A stretch of DNA of 64,000 nt from Arthrobacter horti (GTDB lineage Bacteria; Actinomycetota; Actinomycetes; Actinomycetales; Micrococcaceae). The stretch is from NCBI RefSeq assembly GCF_030731045.1, contig NZ_JAVALS010000004.1, positions 212,734-276,733 of the forward strand, written 5' to 3'. Each line of letters begins with the position of its first letter. The stretch's first letter is position 1. Made by a program: the position numbers and the translations under genes. Below the pieces are notes generated by a model. The model searched no databases, had not been told where the DNA came from, and saw nothing but the letters and a program-made list of their open reading frames with translations. Positions 33,752-42,701 of this stretch are shown in pieces.

Positions 33752-34867
33752 ATGGCTGAGACTGATTTTCCCGCAGAGATCCGCGCCCTGAGGGCCACCT
33801 ACGACTCGATCGCCCAGGTGACGGACATCGACTCCCTCCGCCGGGATATCGCCGAGCTGAGCGAAAAGGCCGGCGCCCCGGACCTCTGGGACGACCCGGC
33901 AGCCGCTCAGGTTGTCACCTCCAAGCTCTCCCACCGCCAGTCCGAGCTGGAGCGCCTGATCAAGCTCTCCGACCGCATCGATGATCTGGAGGTCCTGGTG
34001 GAACTCGGCCAGGAGGCCGGTGACGAGGACTCCCTCATCGAGGCGGACAATGAGCTCGCCTCCGTCCGCTCCGCCCTGGAGCAGCTTGAGGTGGTCACTC
34101 TTCTGTCGGGCGACTACGACGAGCGCGAGGCCGTGGTGACCATCCGCGCCGGCGCCGGCGGTGTGGACGCCGCCGACTTCGCCGAAATGCTCATGCGCAT
34201 GTACCTCCGCTGGGCCGAACGCCACGGCCACTCCACCAAGGTCATGGACACGTCCTACGCTGAAGAGGCCGGCCTGAAGTCCGTCACCTTCGAGGTCAAC
34301 GCGCCGTACGCCTACGGCACCCTCAGCGTCGAGGCCGGCACCCACCGTCTGGTGCGCATCAGCCCCTTCGACAACCAGGGCCGCCGCCAGACCTCCTTCG
34401 CCGCTGTGGAGGTCATCCCGCTCATCGAGCAGACCGACCACATCGACATCCCGGACAACGAGATCCGCGTGGACGTCTTCCGCTCCTCCGGTCCCGGCGG
34501 CCAGTCCGTGAACACCACGGACTCCGCCGTCCGCCTGACCCACCTCCCCACGGGCGTGGTGGTCTCCATGCAGAACGAGAAGTCCCAGATCCAGAACCGC
34601 GCCGCCGCCATGCGTGTGCTGCAGTCCCGCCTCCTGCTGCTGAAGAAGGAGCAGGAAGACGCGGAGAAGAAGGCTCTGGCCGGTGACATCAAGGCGTCCT
34701 GGGGCGATCAGATGCGCTCCTACGTCCTGAACCCGTACCAGATGGTCAAGGACCTGCGCACCAACCACGAGGTCGGCAATACGAGCGCAGTGCTCGACGG
34801 CGACATCGACGACTTCATCGACGCCGGCATCCGCTGGCGTGCTGATGGCCGTAAGACCGAGGACTGA
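33752..34867 (+). CDS. prfB: Peptide chain release factor 2
   Basis: A 371-residue class I release factor. The stop-codon recognition motif is SPF (in [11 protein letters not shown], near residue 207), and the peptidyl-hydrolysis motif is GGQ in [10 protein letters not shown] near residue 248. It recognises UGA and UAA in the ribosomal A site. There is no internal in-frame stop, so the programmed +1 frameshift that controls RF2 in many bacteria is absent here. Transcribed apart from the tad operon by a probable near-leaderless promoter. Confidence 0.97.
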   Translation: MAETDFPAEIRALRATYDSIAQVTDIDSLRRDIAELSEKAGAPDLWDDPAAAQVVTSKLSHRQSELERLIKLSDRIDDLEVLVELGQEAGDEDSLIEADNELASVRSALEQLEVVTLLSGDYDEREAVVTIRAGAGGVDAADFAEMLMRMYLRWAERHGHSTKVMDTSYAEEAGLKSVTFEVNAPYAYGTLSVEAGTHRLVRISPFDNQGRRQTSFAAVEVIPLIEQTDHIDIPDNEIRVDVFRSSGPGGQSVNTTDSAVRLTHLPTGVVVSMQNEKSQIQNRAAAMRVLQSRLLLLKKEQEDAEKKALAGDIKASWGDQMRSYVLNPYQMVKDLRTNHEVGNTSAVLDGDIDDFIDAGIRWRADGRKTED

Positions 34868-34951
34868 CCCCACACGCTCCCTGGCCTCGCAAGCTCGGCC
34901 CGGGACCCTCGCGCGCGGGCCCGGCCCACTCGCTCCCGCTCCACCTGCGAC

Positions 34952-34976
34952 ACGCCGCCCGATGAGGGCGGCGTTT
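34952..34976 (+). terminator. Hairpin terminator after prfB
   Basis: A 9-bp perfect stem (34952-34960 with 34966-34974) and a 5-base loop, followed by TTTCC. It lies between prfB and the ftsE promoter. The remainder of the 224-bp gap is GC-rich and shows no gene. Confidence 0.6.
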
Positions 34977-34990
34977 CCAGTATGCGGACA

Positions 34991-34996
34991 TAGACT
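34991..34996 (+). promoter_or_regulatory. Putative -10 box (TAGACT) of ftsEX
   Basis: TAGACT lies 15 bases after the prfB terminator. It would begin an ftsE transcript near 35003 with a leader of about 90 bases. The -35 region is weak. Confidence 0.45.
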
Positions 34997-35091
34997 CGTG
35001 AAGCCGGTGCCATCACTTCCCCCAAGACCAGGCCCGGGCACCGGCCGCTGGAGCGGCTTCCCCATGCCCGCCCGCGGGGCTGTGGGAAGCC

Positions 35092-35822
<731 letters not shown>

Positions 35823-35826
<4 letters not shown>

Positions 35827-36737
35827 GGCCCATGTTCATCTTCGGTGAGATCGTCAACGGTCTGCGCCGCAACCTCTCCATGTTCATCTCCGTGGTCCTG
35901 GTGACCTTCGTGTCCCTGACCTTCGTGGGCGCCGCCGGCATGCTGCAGATGCAGATCAACCAGATGAAGGGCTACTGGTACGACAAGGTCCAGGTGGCCA
36001 TCTTCCTCTGCAGCCCGGGTTCCACCACGGCGAACTGCTCCTCCGGCCCCGTCACCAAGGAGCAGCAGGACAATCTGCGCAAGCTGCTGGATTCGGACGC
36101 CGTGCGCCAGTACGTGAACGACTACCAGTTCGAGTCGCAGCAGGAGGCGTACGCGCACTTCAAGGAGCAGTTCGCCAACTCGCCGATCGTGGACTCCGTG
36201 ACCCCGGATCAGCTGCCCTCCTCCTTCCGCGTCAACCTCAAGGACCCGCAGAAGTACCAGATCATCTCGGAGAGCTTCTCCTCCCAGCCTGGGGTGGAGA
36301 GCGTGATCGACCAGCGCCAGATCTTGGAGAAGCTGTTCTCCGCGATGAACACCGCGTCGATCGTGGCGATCGGCATCGCCGCCATCATGATCGTCTGCGC
36401 GGCCCTCCTGATCGCCACCACCATCAGGCTCTCAGCCTTCATGCGGCGCAAGGAGACCGCCATCATGCGCCTGGTGGGCGCGTCCAAGGCCGTGATCCAA
36501 TTGCCGTTCATCCTGGAAGGCGTGCTGGCGGCAGTGGTGGGGGCACTCCTGGCGTCCGGCGCCATCTGGGCGATCTCGCACTTCTTCCTCACCGGTTACC
36601 TGGCGGATCAGTACAAGCAGACCGCCTTCATCTCCGACGCCCAGACCCTCTGGCTCGTCCCCGCCTTGATCGCCCTGGGCGCGGTCATCGCGGGCGTCTC
36701 GTCCCTGTTCACCCTCCGTAAGCCGCTCAACGCCTAG
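35823..36737 (+). CDS. ftsX: Cell-division ABC permease FtsX
   Basis: A 304-residue membrane protein with the FtsX topology: one N-terminal helix (about residues 20-42), a large extracytoplasmic domain of roughly 130 residues, then three C-terminal helices separated by a cytoplasmic loop with RRKETAIMRLVGASKAVIQL. The external domain contains the cysteine pair in FLCSPGSTTANCSSG, common in actinobacterial FtsX. It passes the signal from FtsE to a hydrolase outside the membrane. Start overlaps ftsE (ATGA). Confidence 0.95.
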
Positions 36738-36749
36738 GCCCCAAGAGAA

Positions 36750-36775
36750 GCCGGCCTCCCCACCGGGAGACCGGC
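36750..36775 (+). terminator. Hairpin between ftsX and the M23 peptidase gene
   Basis: An 11-bp stem with one mismatch and a 4-base loop, without a T-run. It would hide the GGGAG upstream of ATG 36778, which favours GTG 36793 as the next start. Termination is probably partial. Confidence 0.4.
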
Positions 36776-36792
36776 CCATGGAAAGGACCGCA

Positions 36793-38202
36793 GTGAAGAC
36801 TCCCGGACCAACAACGCGGCGTCGTGCCCGGCAGAACGCCGGGCACGACGGCGCCGCATCCACCCGCTCACTGGTGCGCCGCGCGGCATCGGTCTCCGCC
36901 GTCGTCGCCCTTCTGCTGGCCGCCGGCATCGCGCCGAGCCGTGCCGACGACCTCGATGACCAGCAGCAGCAATTGCAGAACCGGGCCGCCGATGTGCAGT
37001 CCTCGCTGGAGTTCCTGGACGGCAAGATCGCCAAGTCCGCGGCGGACCTGACGCTGTTCCAGGGGCAGCTGCCGGGCGCGCAGAAGGCCCTTTCCGATGC
37101 ACAGGGAAGGGTCGCCTCCGCAACCGCCGAGGCCGCTGCTCTGGCGGCCCGCGTCGACGCGGCGCAGCAGAGCAAGGCGCGGCTGGGCCGGCAGATCGAG
37201 CAGGACCAGGCGCAGTCCGAGGACACCAGGAAGCTGATCGGGCAGATCGCCACCCAGGCGTACAAGTCCGGCGGCGTGCCGGATGACCTGTCCCTCCTCT
37301 TCGGGTCCACGGACCAGGAGTCGCTCGTCAGCAGCATCAGCCTGGCCGACCAGGCGCTGCGCACCCAGAATGCGGCCATGGAGAAGCTCAACCAGCAGAA
37401 GGCGGTGCACGTCAACCAGTCGGCGCGCCTGGCCGCCGTCGAGCAGGAGATCTCCGACCTCAAGGCGCAGGCCGACGCAGCCCTGGCACGCGAGCAGGTG
37501 GCCCGCGATGAGGCGGCGCGCAAGAAGGCCGCCGTGGACACGCTGGTGGCAGACACCACGCGTCTGAATAAAGAGCTGACAGCGTCCAAGCCCGCCATCC
37601 AGGCGCAGCTGGCCAAGGTCAACGCCCAGCAGAACGAGGTGGCCGCGCAGATCAAGGCCCGCGACGAGCGTCTCCGTCAGGAGTGGCTGGCAGAGCAGCA
37701 GCGCAAGGCTGAGGAAGCCGCGCGGAACTCCGGCGGCGGGGGAGGAGGCTATGTCCCGCCGGCCCCCGGGCCTATCTCCGCGTTCGGCATCCGCGGCCCG
37801 TTCGACGGCAACCCGCCGATCACCTCCGGCTGGGGATGGCGCGCGACGCCCCCGGGCACCATCGACTTCTGGGGCACCGGCGGGTACATGCACACCGGCA
37901 TCGACTTCGGCGTCGGCTGCGGCACTCCGGTGCACGCGGCCGCGGCCGGCACGGTGGTGGTGGGCGGCTGGCTGAACAACGGCGGTGGCTACACCGTGCA
38001 GATCTCCCACGGCGTGGTGCAGGGCAACGCCCTGACCACCGTGTACTACCACAACAGCTCCGTGGTGGTCTCGCCGGGTCAGCAGGTGGCGCAGGGGCAG
38101 GTGGTGGCCTATTCGGGCAGCACCGGCAACTCCACCGGCTGCCACGCCCACTTCGAGACGTGGGTCAACGGTTCCCCGGTGGACCCCATGGGCCTGCTCT
38201 AG
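36793..38202 (+). CDS. M23 (LytM) peptidoglycan endopeptidase with coiled coil, FtsEX partner type
   Basis: A 469-residue secreted hydrolase of the EnvC/PcsB/RipC layout. Signal peptide to about residue 50, long Ala/Gln-rich coiled coil (about 50-315), a Gly/Pro-rich linker, and a C-terminal M23 domain whose zinc ligands are intact: HTGID (His367, Asp371) and HAH (His451/His453). GTG 36793 has GAAAGGA five bases upstream and is preferred to ATG 36778. Placement straight after ftsEX matches the known pattern in which FtsX recruits and activates a coiled-coil hydrolase to split the septum. It probably cuts peptide cross-links. Intact zinc residues indicate an active enzyme, unlike EnvC. Confidence 0.9.
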   Translation: MKTPGPTTRRRARQNAGHDGAASTRSLVRRAASVSAVVALLLAAGIAPSRADDLDDQQQQLQNRAADVQSSLEFLDGKIAKSAADLTLFQGQLPGAQKALSDAQGRVASATAEAAALAARVDAAQQSKARLGRQIEQDQAQSEDTRKLIGQIATQAYKSGGVPDDLSLLFGSTDQESLVSSISLADQALRTQNAAMEKLNQQKAVHVNQSARLAAVEQEISDLKAQADAALAREQVARDEAARKKAAVDTLVADTTRLNKELTASKPAIQAQLAKVNAQQNEVAAQIKARDERLRQEWLAEQQRKAEEAARNSGGGGGGYVPPAPGPISAFGIRGPFDGNPPITSGWGWRATPPGTIDFWGTGGYMHTGIDFGVGCGTPVHAAAAGTVVVGGWLNNGGGYTVQISHGVVQGNALTTVYYHNSSVVVSPGQQVAQGQVVAYSGSTGNSTGCHAHFETWVNGSPVDPMGLL

Positions 38203-38211
38203 TAGCGCTTC

Positions 38212-38251
38212 CGGAAGACCCGCTCCATGTCGGAGCGGGTCTTCCGTTCTT
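38212..38251 (+). terminator. Strong intrinsic terminator
   Basis: A 15-bp perfect stem (38212-38226 with 38232-38246), a 5-base loop ATGTC and a following TTCTT. It ends the ftsEX-M23 unit. Confidence 0.85.
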
Positions 38252-38257
38252 CCCGGG

Positions 38258-38263
38258 TAGACT
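38258..38263 (+). promoter_or_regulatory. Putative -10 box (TAGACT) of smpB
   Basis: TAGACT follows the terminator closely and would start transcription near 38270, leaving a 27-base leader with the AAGGAG ribosome site. Confidence 0.5.
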
Positions 38264-38296
38264 GGAAGGACTGTTTTCACGAAGAAGGAGTCCGCC

Positions 38297-38767
38297 GTGC
38301 CGAAGGAAAGTGGCCGGAAAGTCGTGGCCACCAACCGCAAGGTACGCCACGACTACGAAATCCTGGACACCTATGAGGCCGGCATCGCCCTCATGGGGAC
38401 CGAGGTGAAGTCCCTCCGCGAGGGGCACGCCAACATGGGTGACGCGTTCTGCACCTTCTACGGCGACGAGCTGTGGATGGAGCAGACTAACATCCCCGAG
38501 TACAGCCAGGGGAGCTGGACGAATCACTCGTCCCGCCGCCGGCGCAAGCTGCTGCTGCACCGCTCCGAGCTGATCAAGATCTCCCAGAAGATCCGCGAAA
38601 GCGGCTTCACCGTGGTCCCGCTCCAGCTGTACTTCTTGGACGGGCGCGTGAAGGTGGAGATCGGCGTGGCGCGAGGCAAAAAGGAGTATGACAAGCGCCA
38701 GTCGCTCCGGGAGGCCCAGGACAAGCGGGAGGCCCAGCGGGTCCTCCGCGCTCGCAACCGCCGATAG
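38297..38767 (+). CDS. smpB: SsrA-binding protein SmpB
   Basis: A 156-residue protein starting at GTG with AAGGAG seven bases upstream. Family motifs are NRKVRHDYEILDTYEAGIAL, GTEVKSLREG, the central QGSWTNHSSRRRRKLLLHR and the C-terminal basic tail GVARGKKEYDKRQ. SmpB binds tmRNA and enters stalled ribosomes with it. The ssrA gene for tmRNA lies directly downstream, an arrangement that keeps both partners together. Confidence 0.97.
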   Translation: MPKESGRKVVATNRKVRHDYEILDTYEAGIALMGTEVKSLREGHANMGDAFCTFYGDELWMEQTNIPEYSQGSWTNHSSRRRRKLLLHRSELIKISQKIRESGFTVVPLQLYFLDGRVKVEIGVARGKKEYDKRQSLREAQDKREAQRVLRARNRR

Positions 38768-38787
38768 CGTGGATCCCCGGGAACGGG

Positions 38788-38793
38788 TATACT
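38788..38793 (+). promoter_or_regulatory. -10 box (TATACT) of ssrA
   Basis: TATACT between smpB and tmRNA. Transcription would start near 38800, so the precursor has about 57 extra bases at its 5' end, including a small GTCTG/CAGAC hairpin. Confidence 0.55.
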
Positions 38794-38856
38794 GAAGAGT
38801 CCTGCATGGGAGACTGTGCGGGGGTCTGGTGACAGACCGGCTTGATAAATGAACAT

Positions 38857-39222
38857 GGGGATGATCGGTTTCGACGGTGTCTGTCGAGGCAGGTGAAGCG
38901 GGCCGAGGATGCAGGCTTATCTCGTAAACGATGTCTGCAAACCAATAAGTGCCAACTCTAAGCGCACTGACTTCGCTCTTGCTGCCTAAGCAGTAAGACA
39001 GTCCGTCAGCCCAGGGATGCTATCGCCCTGGTGTCTGGCGTCGATTAGATAGCCACTGCTGATCGCTTTCGTCATCGGAGCGATCGGGACTTTTTGATGA
39101 CTGGGCCCGGATCAGCCGGCTGTTTGCAGCATGGCTGGGGCCGAGAAAATCCGACGCAAACTGCGCCCGGAGAAGCCCTGCTGAAGCAACATCGGACGCG
39201 GGTTCGATTCCCGCCATCTCCA
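38857..39222 (+). ncRNA. ssrA: Transfer-messenger RNA (tmRNA)
   Basis: The 5' end GGGGATGATCGGTTTCGACG and the 3' T-arm GGGTTCGATTCCCGCC with acceptor CATCTCC pair as in all one-piece tmRNAs. The tag reading frame begins with the resume codon GCC at 38951 and ends at TAA 38987-38989, coding ANSKRTDFALAA, a protease-targeting tag that fits Micrococcaceae. After discriminator A39222 the genome reads CGC, so the CCA end is not encoded and must be added. It rescues stalled ribosomes together with SmpB. Confidence 0.96.
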
Positions 39223-39249
39223 CGCTCGTGATGACCCAGGTCATCGGCC

Positions 39250-39290
39250 ACAGCCCTCACCCCCTCCCGGGGGTGAGGGCTGTTTGTTTG
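39250..39290 (+). terminator. Intrinsic terminator of ssrA
   Basis: A 15-bp perfect stem (39250-39264 with 39269-39283), a 4-base loop TCCC and a T-rich TTTGTTTG tail: a classic rho-independent terminator. Confidence 0.9.
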
Positions 39291-39462
39291 AGGCGGTGGT
39301 TGCCGGCCCGGGGCGCTTGTCCACATGGCCGGACAGGCGCCGCTCAGGTCCCGGGAATCCGCTTAGCGTCAGGGCATGAGCTATCGCTACGAAGATGAAC
39401 CTGACTCCTGGTACCGTCCGGAGCCATACTGCGCAGAGGTTGACCAACTGGACGTGGTCAAC

Positions 39463-39714
39463 ATGGGACAGTACAACGTCCAGGACGCCAAGACCCGCCT
39501 CTCGGAACTGCTGAACCTCGTGGAGCGAGGGGAGGACGTGGTGATCGCCAAGGCCGGGAAGCCCGTCGCCCGCCTGGTGAAAATCATCCCACCCACCAAG
39601 AGACGGCTCGGATACGTCAAGGGAACCCTCCCGGATGAGTTCCTTGAGCCGCTGAGTGAGGAGGAGGTGCTGCGATGGGAAGCCCCGACTATCTCCTCGA
39701 CACCCACGCCCTGA
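39463..39714 (+). CDS. Phd/YefM-type antitoxin
   Basis: An 83-residue antitoxin with QYNVQDAKTRLSELLNLVERG, VVIAKAGKPVARLV and a toxin-binding tail LPDEFLEPLSEEE, the standard Phd/YefM/VapB-like layout. ATG 39463 starts at the family's usual N-terminus. An in-frame ATG at 39376 would add 29 residues; it has a TAGCGT box exactly placed for a leaderless start, but the extra codons have a lower third-position GC than the rest. The gene overlaps the start of the PIN toxin remnant by 40 bases, the normal overlap for such a pair. It would normally neutralise that toxin and repress the operon. Confidence 0.82.
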   Translation: MGQYNVQDAKTRLSELLNLVERGEDVVIAKAGKPVARLVKIIPPTKRRLGYVKGTLPDEFLEPLSEEEVLRWEAPTISSTPTP

Positions 39715-39880
39715 TCTGGGCGCTGACCGAGCCCAGGAAGCTGTCCGTCAAAGTCCGGCGCATCGTGCAGTCCCTGGATCATCGCCTGGTGGTGTCCGCA
39801 GCCTCGGCCTATGAACTCTCCTACAAGCATCGTCTGGGCCGGCTTCCGGGCCTGGACGGGCTACTGCTGGGGCATCCCCG
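39675..39880 (+). pseudogene. PIN-domain toxin (VapC-like), truncated
   Basis: The frame begins YLLDTHALIWALTEPRKLS, the PIN domain N-terminus with the first metal-binding Asp, and continues as normal PIN sequence (AASAYELSYKHRLGRL) to about residue 65. After that the frame runs antisense into the 3' end of the penicillin-binding protein gene and no longer looks like protein of this family. The middle and last acidic residues of the active site are missing, so nuclease activity is not expected. The formal open frame continues to 40289, which is only a shadow of the opposite gene. Confidence 0.75.
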
Positions 39881-39890
39881 TCACGTTGTG

Positions 39891-42134
39891 TCAGCCCCGG
39901 CCCTTAGCTGGCTTGGTCGGCTGGACCGGGTTCGTCGTCACGGGAGGCTGGTTCTGTGTGCTCAGCTGAGTCTGGCGCGGCTGGTTGTTCTGCTGCGGCG
40001 GCGTGGGTGGGGCGAAGTCGCCATGATCGTAGAAGGCCTGGGCCTTCTGCATGTACTGCACCCACTGCGGACCGGCGATGTAGGCGCCGTCGATGGCCTC
40101 GTAGAACACGCCATTGACCCAGACGTGCTGACCAGGATGGGCATCGCTGCCATTGAACGGGTCACCGAAGAAGGACGCCGTCGCCAGGCCTTTGGTGTAT
40201 CCCACCACCCAGGTCTGGTTGTTGAACTGGTTGGTGCCGGTCTTGGCCGCCGCCGGGACGCTCAGCTTCTGGGGGATCAGCTGGCCTGATCCCTTGGCCA
40301 GCACGTCCTGGAGCACGTTCGTGGCCTCCTTGGCCGCCTCCGGGGATATCGCATTCGCCTTGCAGTCCTGTGCCTGTCCGCCGATCTTCTTGCCCTGTCG
40401 GTCGTCCACCTCTGCGATGGAGACCGGCGTGCAGTAGGTGCCGTTGCTCGCGAAGGTGGCGAACGCGTTCGCCATGGTCAGCGGCGACACATTGTAGGAG
40501 CCCAGGAGTGAGCCTAGCGTGTTCATGCTGAGCTTGGCACCCTTCCCGGCGCCGTCGTGCATGCCCAGAGCGTCTGCCGCGCGCTGGATGTCGCAGAAGT
40601 CGTTCAGACCGGCGGCGGAGGCGAATGTCGCCGTGTTGATGGACAGGTAGATGCCTCGCCGGACCGACATGGGCTGGTAGTAGCCGTCCTCGTCATTCTG
40701 GAGGTCCTTGTCAGCTCCCTCACCCACCTGCGCCGAGTCGTACGCACCGATCACCGGTCCACACGTGCTCTTCCACGGGTAACCCAGAGGATAGACGCGG
40801 CGTGAGGCATCCACGATCTGCTCCGGGGACTTGCCCTCGCCGAGCCAGGCCGTCAGTGTCACCGGCTTCATGGTGGAGCCGGGCTGCATTCCGCCCACGC
40901 CACCCAGCGGATTTCCGTTGGCATCAGAGGCGTCCACATTGAAGTTGTAGTCGGATTCGAAACCCGAACCATGGCCAGGCAGGAAGCGGCTGTTCTGGGC
41001 CATCGCCACCACCTTGCCGGTGCCCGGCTGCACCGTCACCAGGGAGGATCCCCACTTGTCCGGATTGGCGCCGGTGGTGGAGTCCACCTGGGCCTGCGCT
41101 GGGCCCTGCAGCCGTGGGTCCAGGGTGGTCTTGATGGTCAGGCCGCCGCGCTCCAGCAGGTTCCGCCGGTCATCCGTCGTGGCCCCGTAGGCCGGATCGT
41201 TGAGGATCTGGTTCTCGACGAAGTTGCAGAAGTATTCCGCCTGCGAAGCGTACGCACAGCCCTGGTGCGGCGCCTTCAAGGCCAGTGTCAGCGGTGCCTT
41301 CACCGCGTCGTCGTACTCCTTCTGCTTGATGTAGCCGTGCTGCAGCATGGTGCCGAGCACCAGATTGCGGCGGGACACCGCACGGTCCGCGTGCGCGACC
41401 GGGTCGTAATAGCTGGGGCCGTTGACCAGCCCGGCCAGGAGAGCCGCCTGCGGCAGGGTGAGCTGTGAGGCGTTCTCCGAGAAGAAGTACTGGCTCGCCG
41501 CCTGGATGCCGTACGCATTGCCACTGAACGGGACGATGTTCAGATAGCCCTGCAGGATCTGGTCCTTGGACATCTGCTTCTCCAGCCCCAGAGCCAGCTT
41601 CATCTCGCGGAGCTTGTCACCCGTGGTCTTGTCGCCGTTGAGCACCACGCTGTCGCCCTGGCCCTGGGCCACCAGGTTCTCATTCAGGACGTTCGTCACG
41701 TACTGCTGGGTGAGCGTGGACGCGCCCTGGTGGCCGCCGGAGGCATTCGTGGCCAGGGCACGCAGGATGCCGATGGGGTCCAGGCCGCCGTGCTCGTAGA
41801 AGCGGTAGTCCTCCACGGAGACGATCGCGTTGCGCATCACCGGGGCGATCTGGCTGAGCTGTACGTCCGTGCGGTTCTCCGTGAAGAGGGAGGCGATCTG
41901 CGAACCGTCCGCCGCCAGGATCTTGGTCACCTGCCCCGGCGGGGTCACGGTGAGGTCCGCTGGAAGGCTGTTGAACATGCTCTGGGACCCGTTCACCGCG
42001 GCGCCGGTCACGGCGACGGCGGGCGTCAGCAGGCCTGCCGCAAGCGCGCCCACCACGGCGCTGACGGCCAGGAAGGCGAGGAGCTTGCCAAGGATTCCAA
42101 CGGTCCCGGCCGCCGTGGTCTTTTCCGAACTCAC
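39891..42134 (-). CDS. Class A penicillin-binding protein (transglycosylase/transpeptidase)
   Basis: A 747-residue bifunctional PBP. A short cytoplasmic N-terminus and one membrane helix (about residues 15-45) precede the GT51 transglycosylase domain with SVEDYRFYEHGGLDP (Glu108) and GASTLTQQYV. The transpeptidase domain has SxxK at GSTMKP (Ser420, Lys423), SxN at SIN (498-500) and KTG at 631-633, so both activities should be intact. The tail is Pro/Gln/Thr-rich. It makes and cross-links glycan strands outside the membrane. The start is GTG 42134 with a -10 box one step upstream, predicting a leaderless message. Its 3' end lies against the PIN remnant. Confidence 0.95.
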   Translation of the reverse strand: MSSEKTTAAGTVGILGKLLAFLAVSAVVGALAAGLLTPAVAVTGAAVNGSQSMFNSLPADLTVTPPGQVTKILAADGSQIASLFTENRTDVQLSQIAPVMRNAIVSVEDYRFYEHGGLDPIGILRALATNASGGHQGASTLTQQYVTNVLNENLVAQGQGDSVVLNGDKTTGDKLREMKLALGLEKQMSKDQILQGYLNIVPFSGNAYGIQAASQYFFSENASQLTLPQAALLAGLVNGPSYYDPVAHADRAVSRRNLVLGTMLQHGYIKQKEYDDAVKAPLTLALKAPHQGCAYASQAEYFCNFVENQILNDPAYGATTDDRRNLLERGGLTIKTTLDPRLQGPAQAQVDSTTGANPDKWGSSLVTVQPGTGKVVAMAQNSRFLPGHGSGFESDYNFNVDASDANGNPLGGVGGMQPGSTMKPVTLTAWLGEGKSPEQIVDASRRVYPLGYPWKSTCGPVIGAYDSAQVGEGADKDLQNDEDGYYQPMSVRRGIYLSINTATFASAAGLNDFCDIQRAADALGMHDGAGKGAKLSMNTLGSLLGSYNVSPLTMANAFATFASNGTYCTPVSIAEVDDRQGKKIGGQAQDCKANAISPEAAKEATNVLQDVLAKGSGQLIPQKLSVPAAAKTGTNQFNNQTWVVGYTKGLATASFFGDPFNGSDAHPGQHVWVNGVFYEAIDGAYIAGPQWVQYMQKAQAFYDHGDFAPPTPPQQNNQPRQTQLSTQNQPPVTTNPVQPTKPAKGRG

Positions 42135-42141
42135 AGGCCAG

Positions 42142-42147
42142 ACCCTA
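42142..42147 (-). promoter_or_regulatory. -10 box (TAGGGT) giving a leaderless PBP transcript
   Basis: On the minus strand TAGGGT ends eight bases before GTG 42134, placing the transcription start on or next to the start codon. Confidence 0.45.
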
Positions 42148-42209
42148 GCGGACGCTCATGGGGAAACGCTGAGAACCCCCGGTTTCGTCACGATTCACGG
42201 GGCGCCCGC

Positions 42210-42701
42210 TCACCGGTAGAACTCGTCACGCAGGACGATTCCGTGCTCCAGCCACACCTTCAGTGCGGCCAGCATCCCGGTCCATCCCATGCAGTTCCCG
42301 AAGGCCGCCTGGGCACCGGCCGGGGTCGGCAGCCACGCCGACTCGGTGACCGTGACCTTGGTCCGTGCCCCGCCGTCCACCGGGGTGAAGGTGAACTCCA
42401 CCAGCGTCCCGGCGTCGTCCGCCACGCTTCCCGGGGCGTTCGCCCAGCGGATGCTGATGAGCCGGTCCCGCTCCGCCTGCACCACCTCCACCGGGAAGGC
42501 TCCCGGGAAGTCGGCGAAGTCCCAGGTGACCGTGGCGCCGGTCTCCAGGCGGCCCTGTGCGCCTCCCGTGGTGAAGTATTCGCTCAGCTGCTCCGGATCC
42601 GCCACGGCCTGGTAGACGTCCGCCACCGGGCGGGAGATGAAGCCGAACACCTCGTAGCGGAGCTCCTCCAGCGGATCATTCGGATTCTGCGACTCGGTCA
42701 T
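42210..42701 (-). CDS. SRPBCC (AHSA1-like) domain protein
   Basis: A 163-residue START-like fold protein of the activator-of-Hsp90 (AHSA1) group, with ELRYEVFGFISRPVADVYQAV, PEQLSEYFTTGGAQGRLETG and the C-terminal helix GNCMGWTGMLAALKVWLEHG. The fold makes a deep hydrophobic pocket; members bind small ligands and only some are understood. AAGGAGAGG precedes the ATG. It overlaps the end of the GH2 gene by 26 bases and so is probably read from the same message. No specific function can be claimed. Confidence 0.85.
   Translation of the reverse strand: MTESQNPNDPLEELRYEVFGFISRPVADVYQAVADPEQLSEYFTTGGAQGRLETGATVTWDFADFPGAFPVEVVQAERDRLISIRWANAPGSVADDAGTLVEFTFTPVDGGARTKVTVTESAWLPTPAGAQAAFGNCMGWTGMLAALKVWLEHGIVLRDEFYR

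Noticed and set aside
33752..34867. Programmed frameshift in prfB
   Set aside because: There is no in-frame TGA or CTTTGA slippery sequence in the first 40 codons; the frame is continuous.
39714..40289. C-terminal part of the open frame starting at 39675 as a real toxin domain
   Set aside because: Beyond about 39880 it is antisense to the penicillin-binding protein and does not continue the PIN fold.
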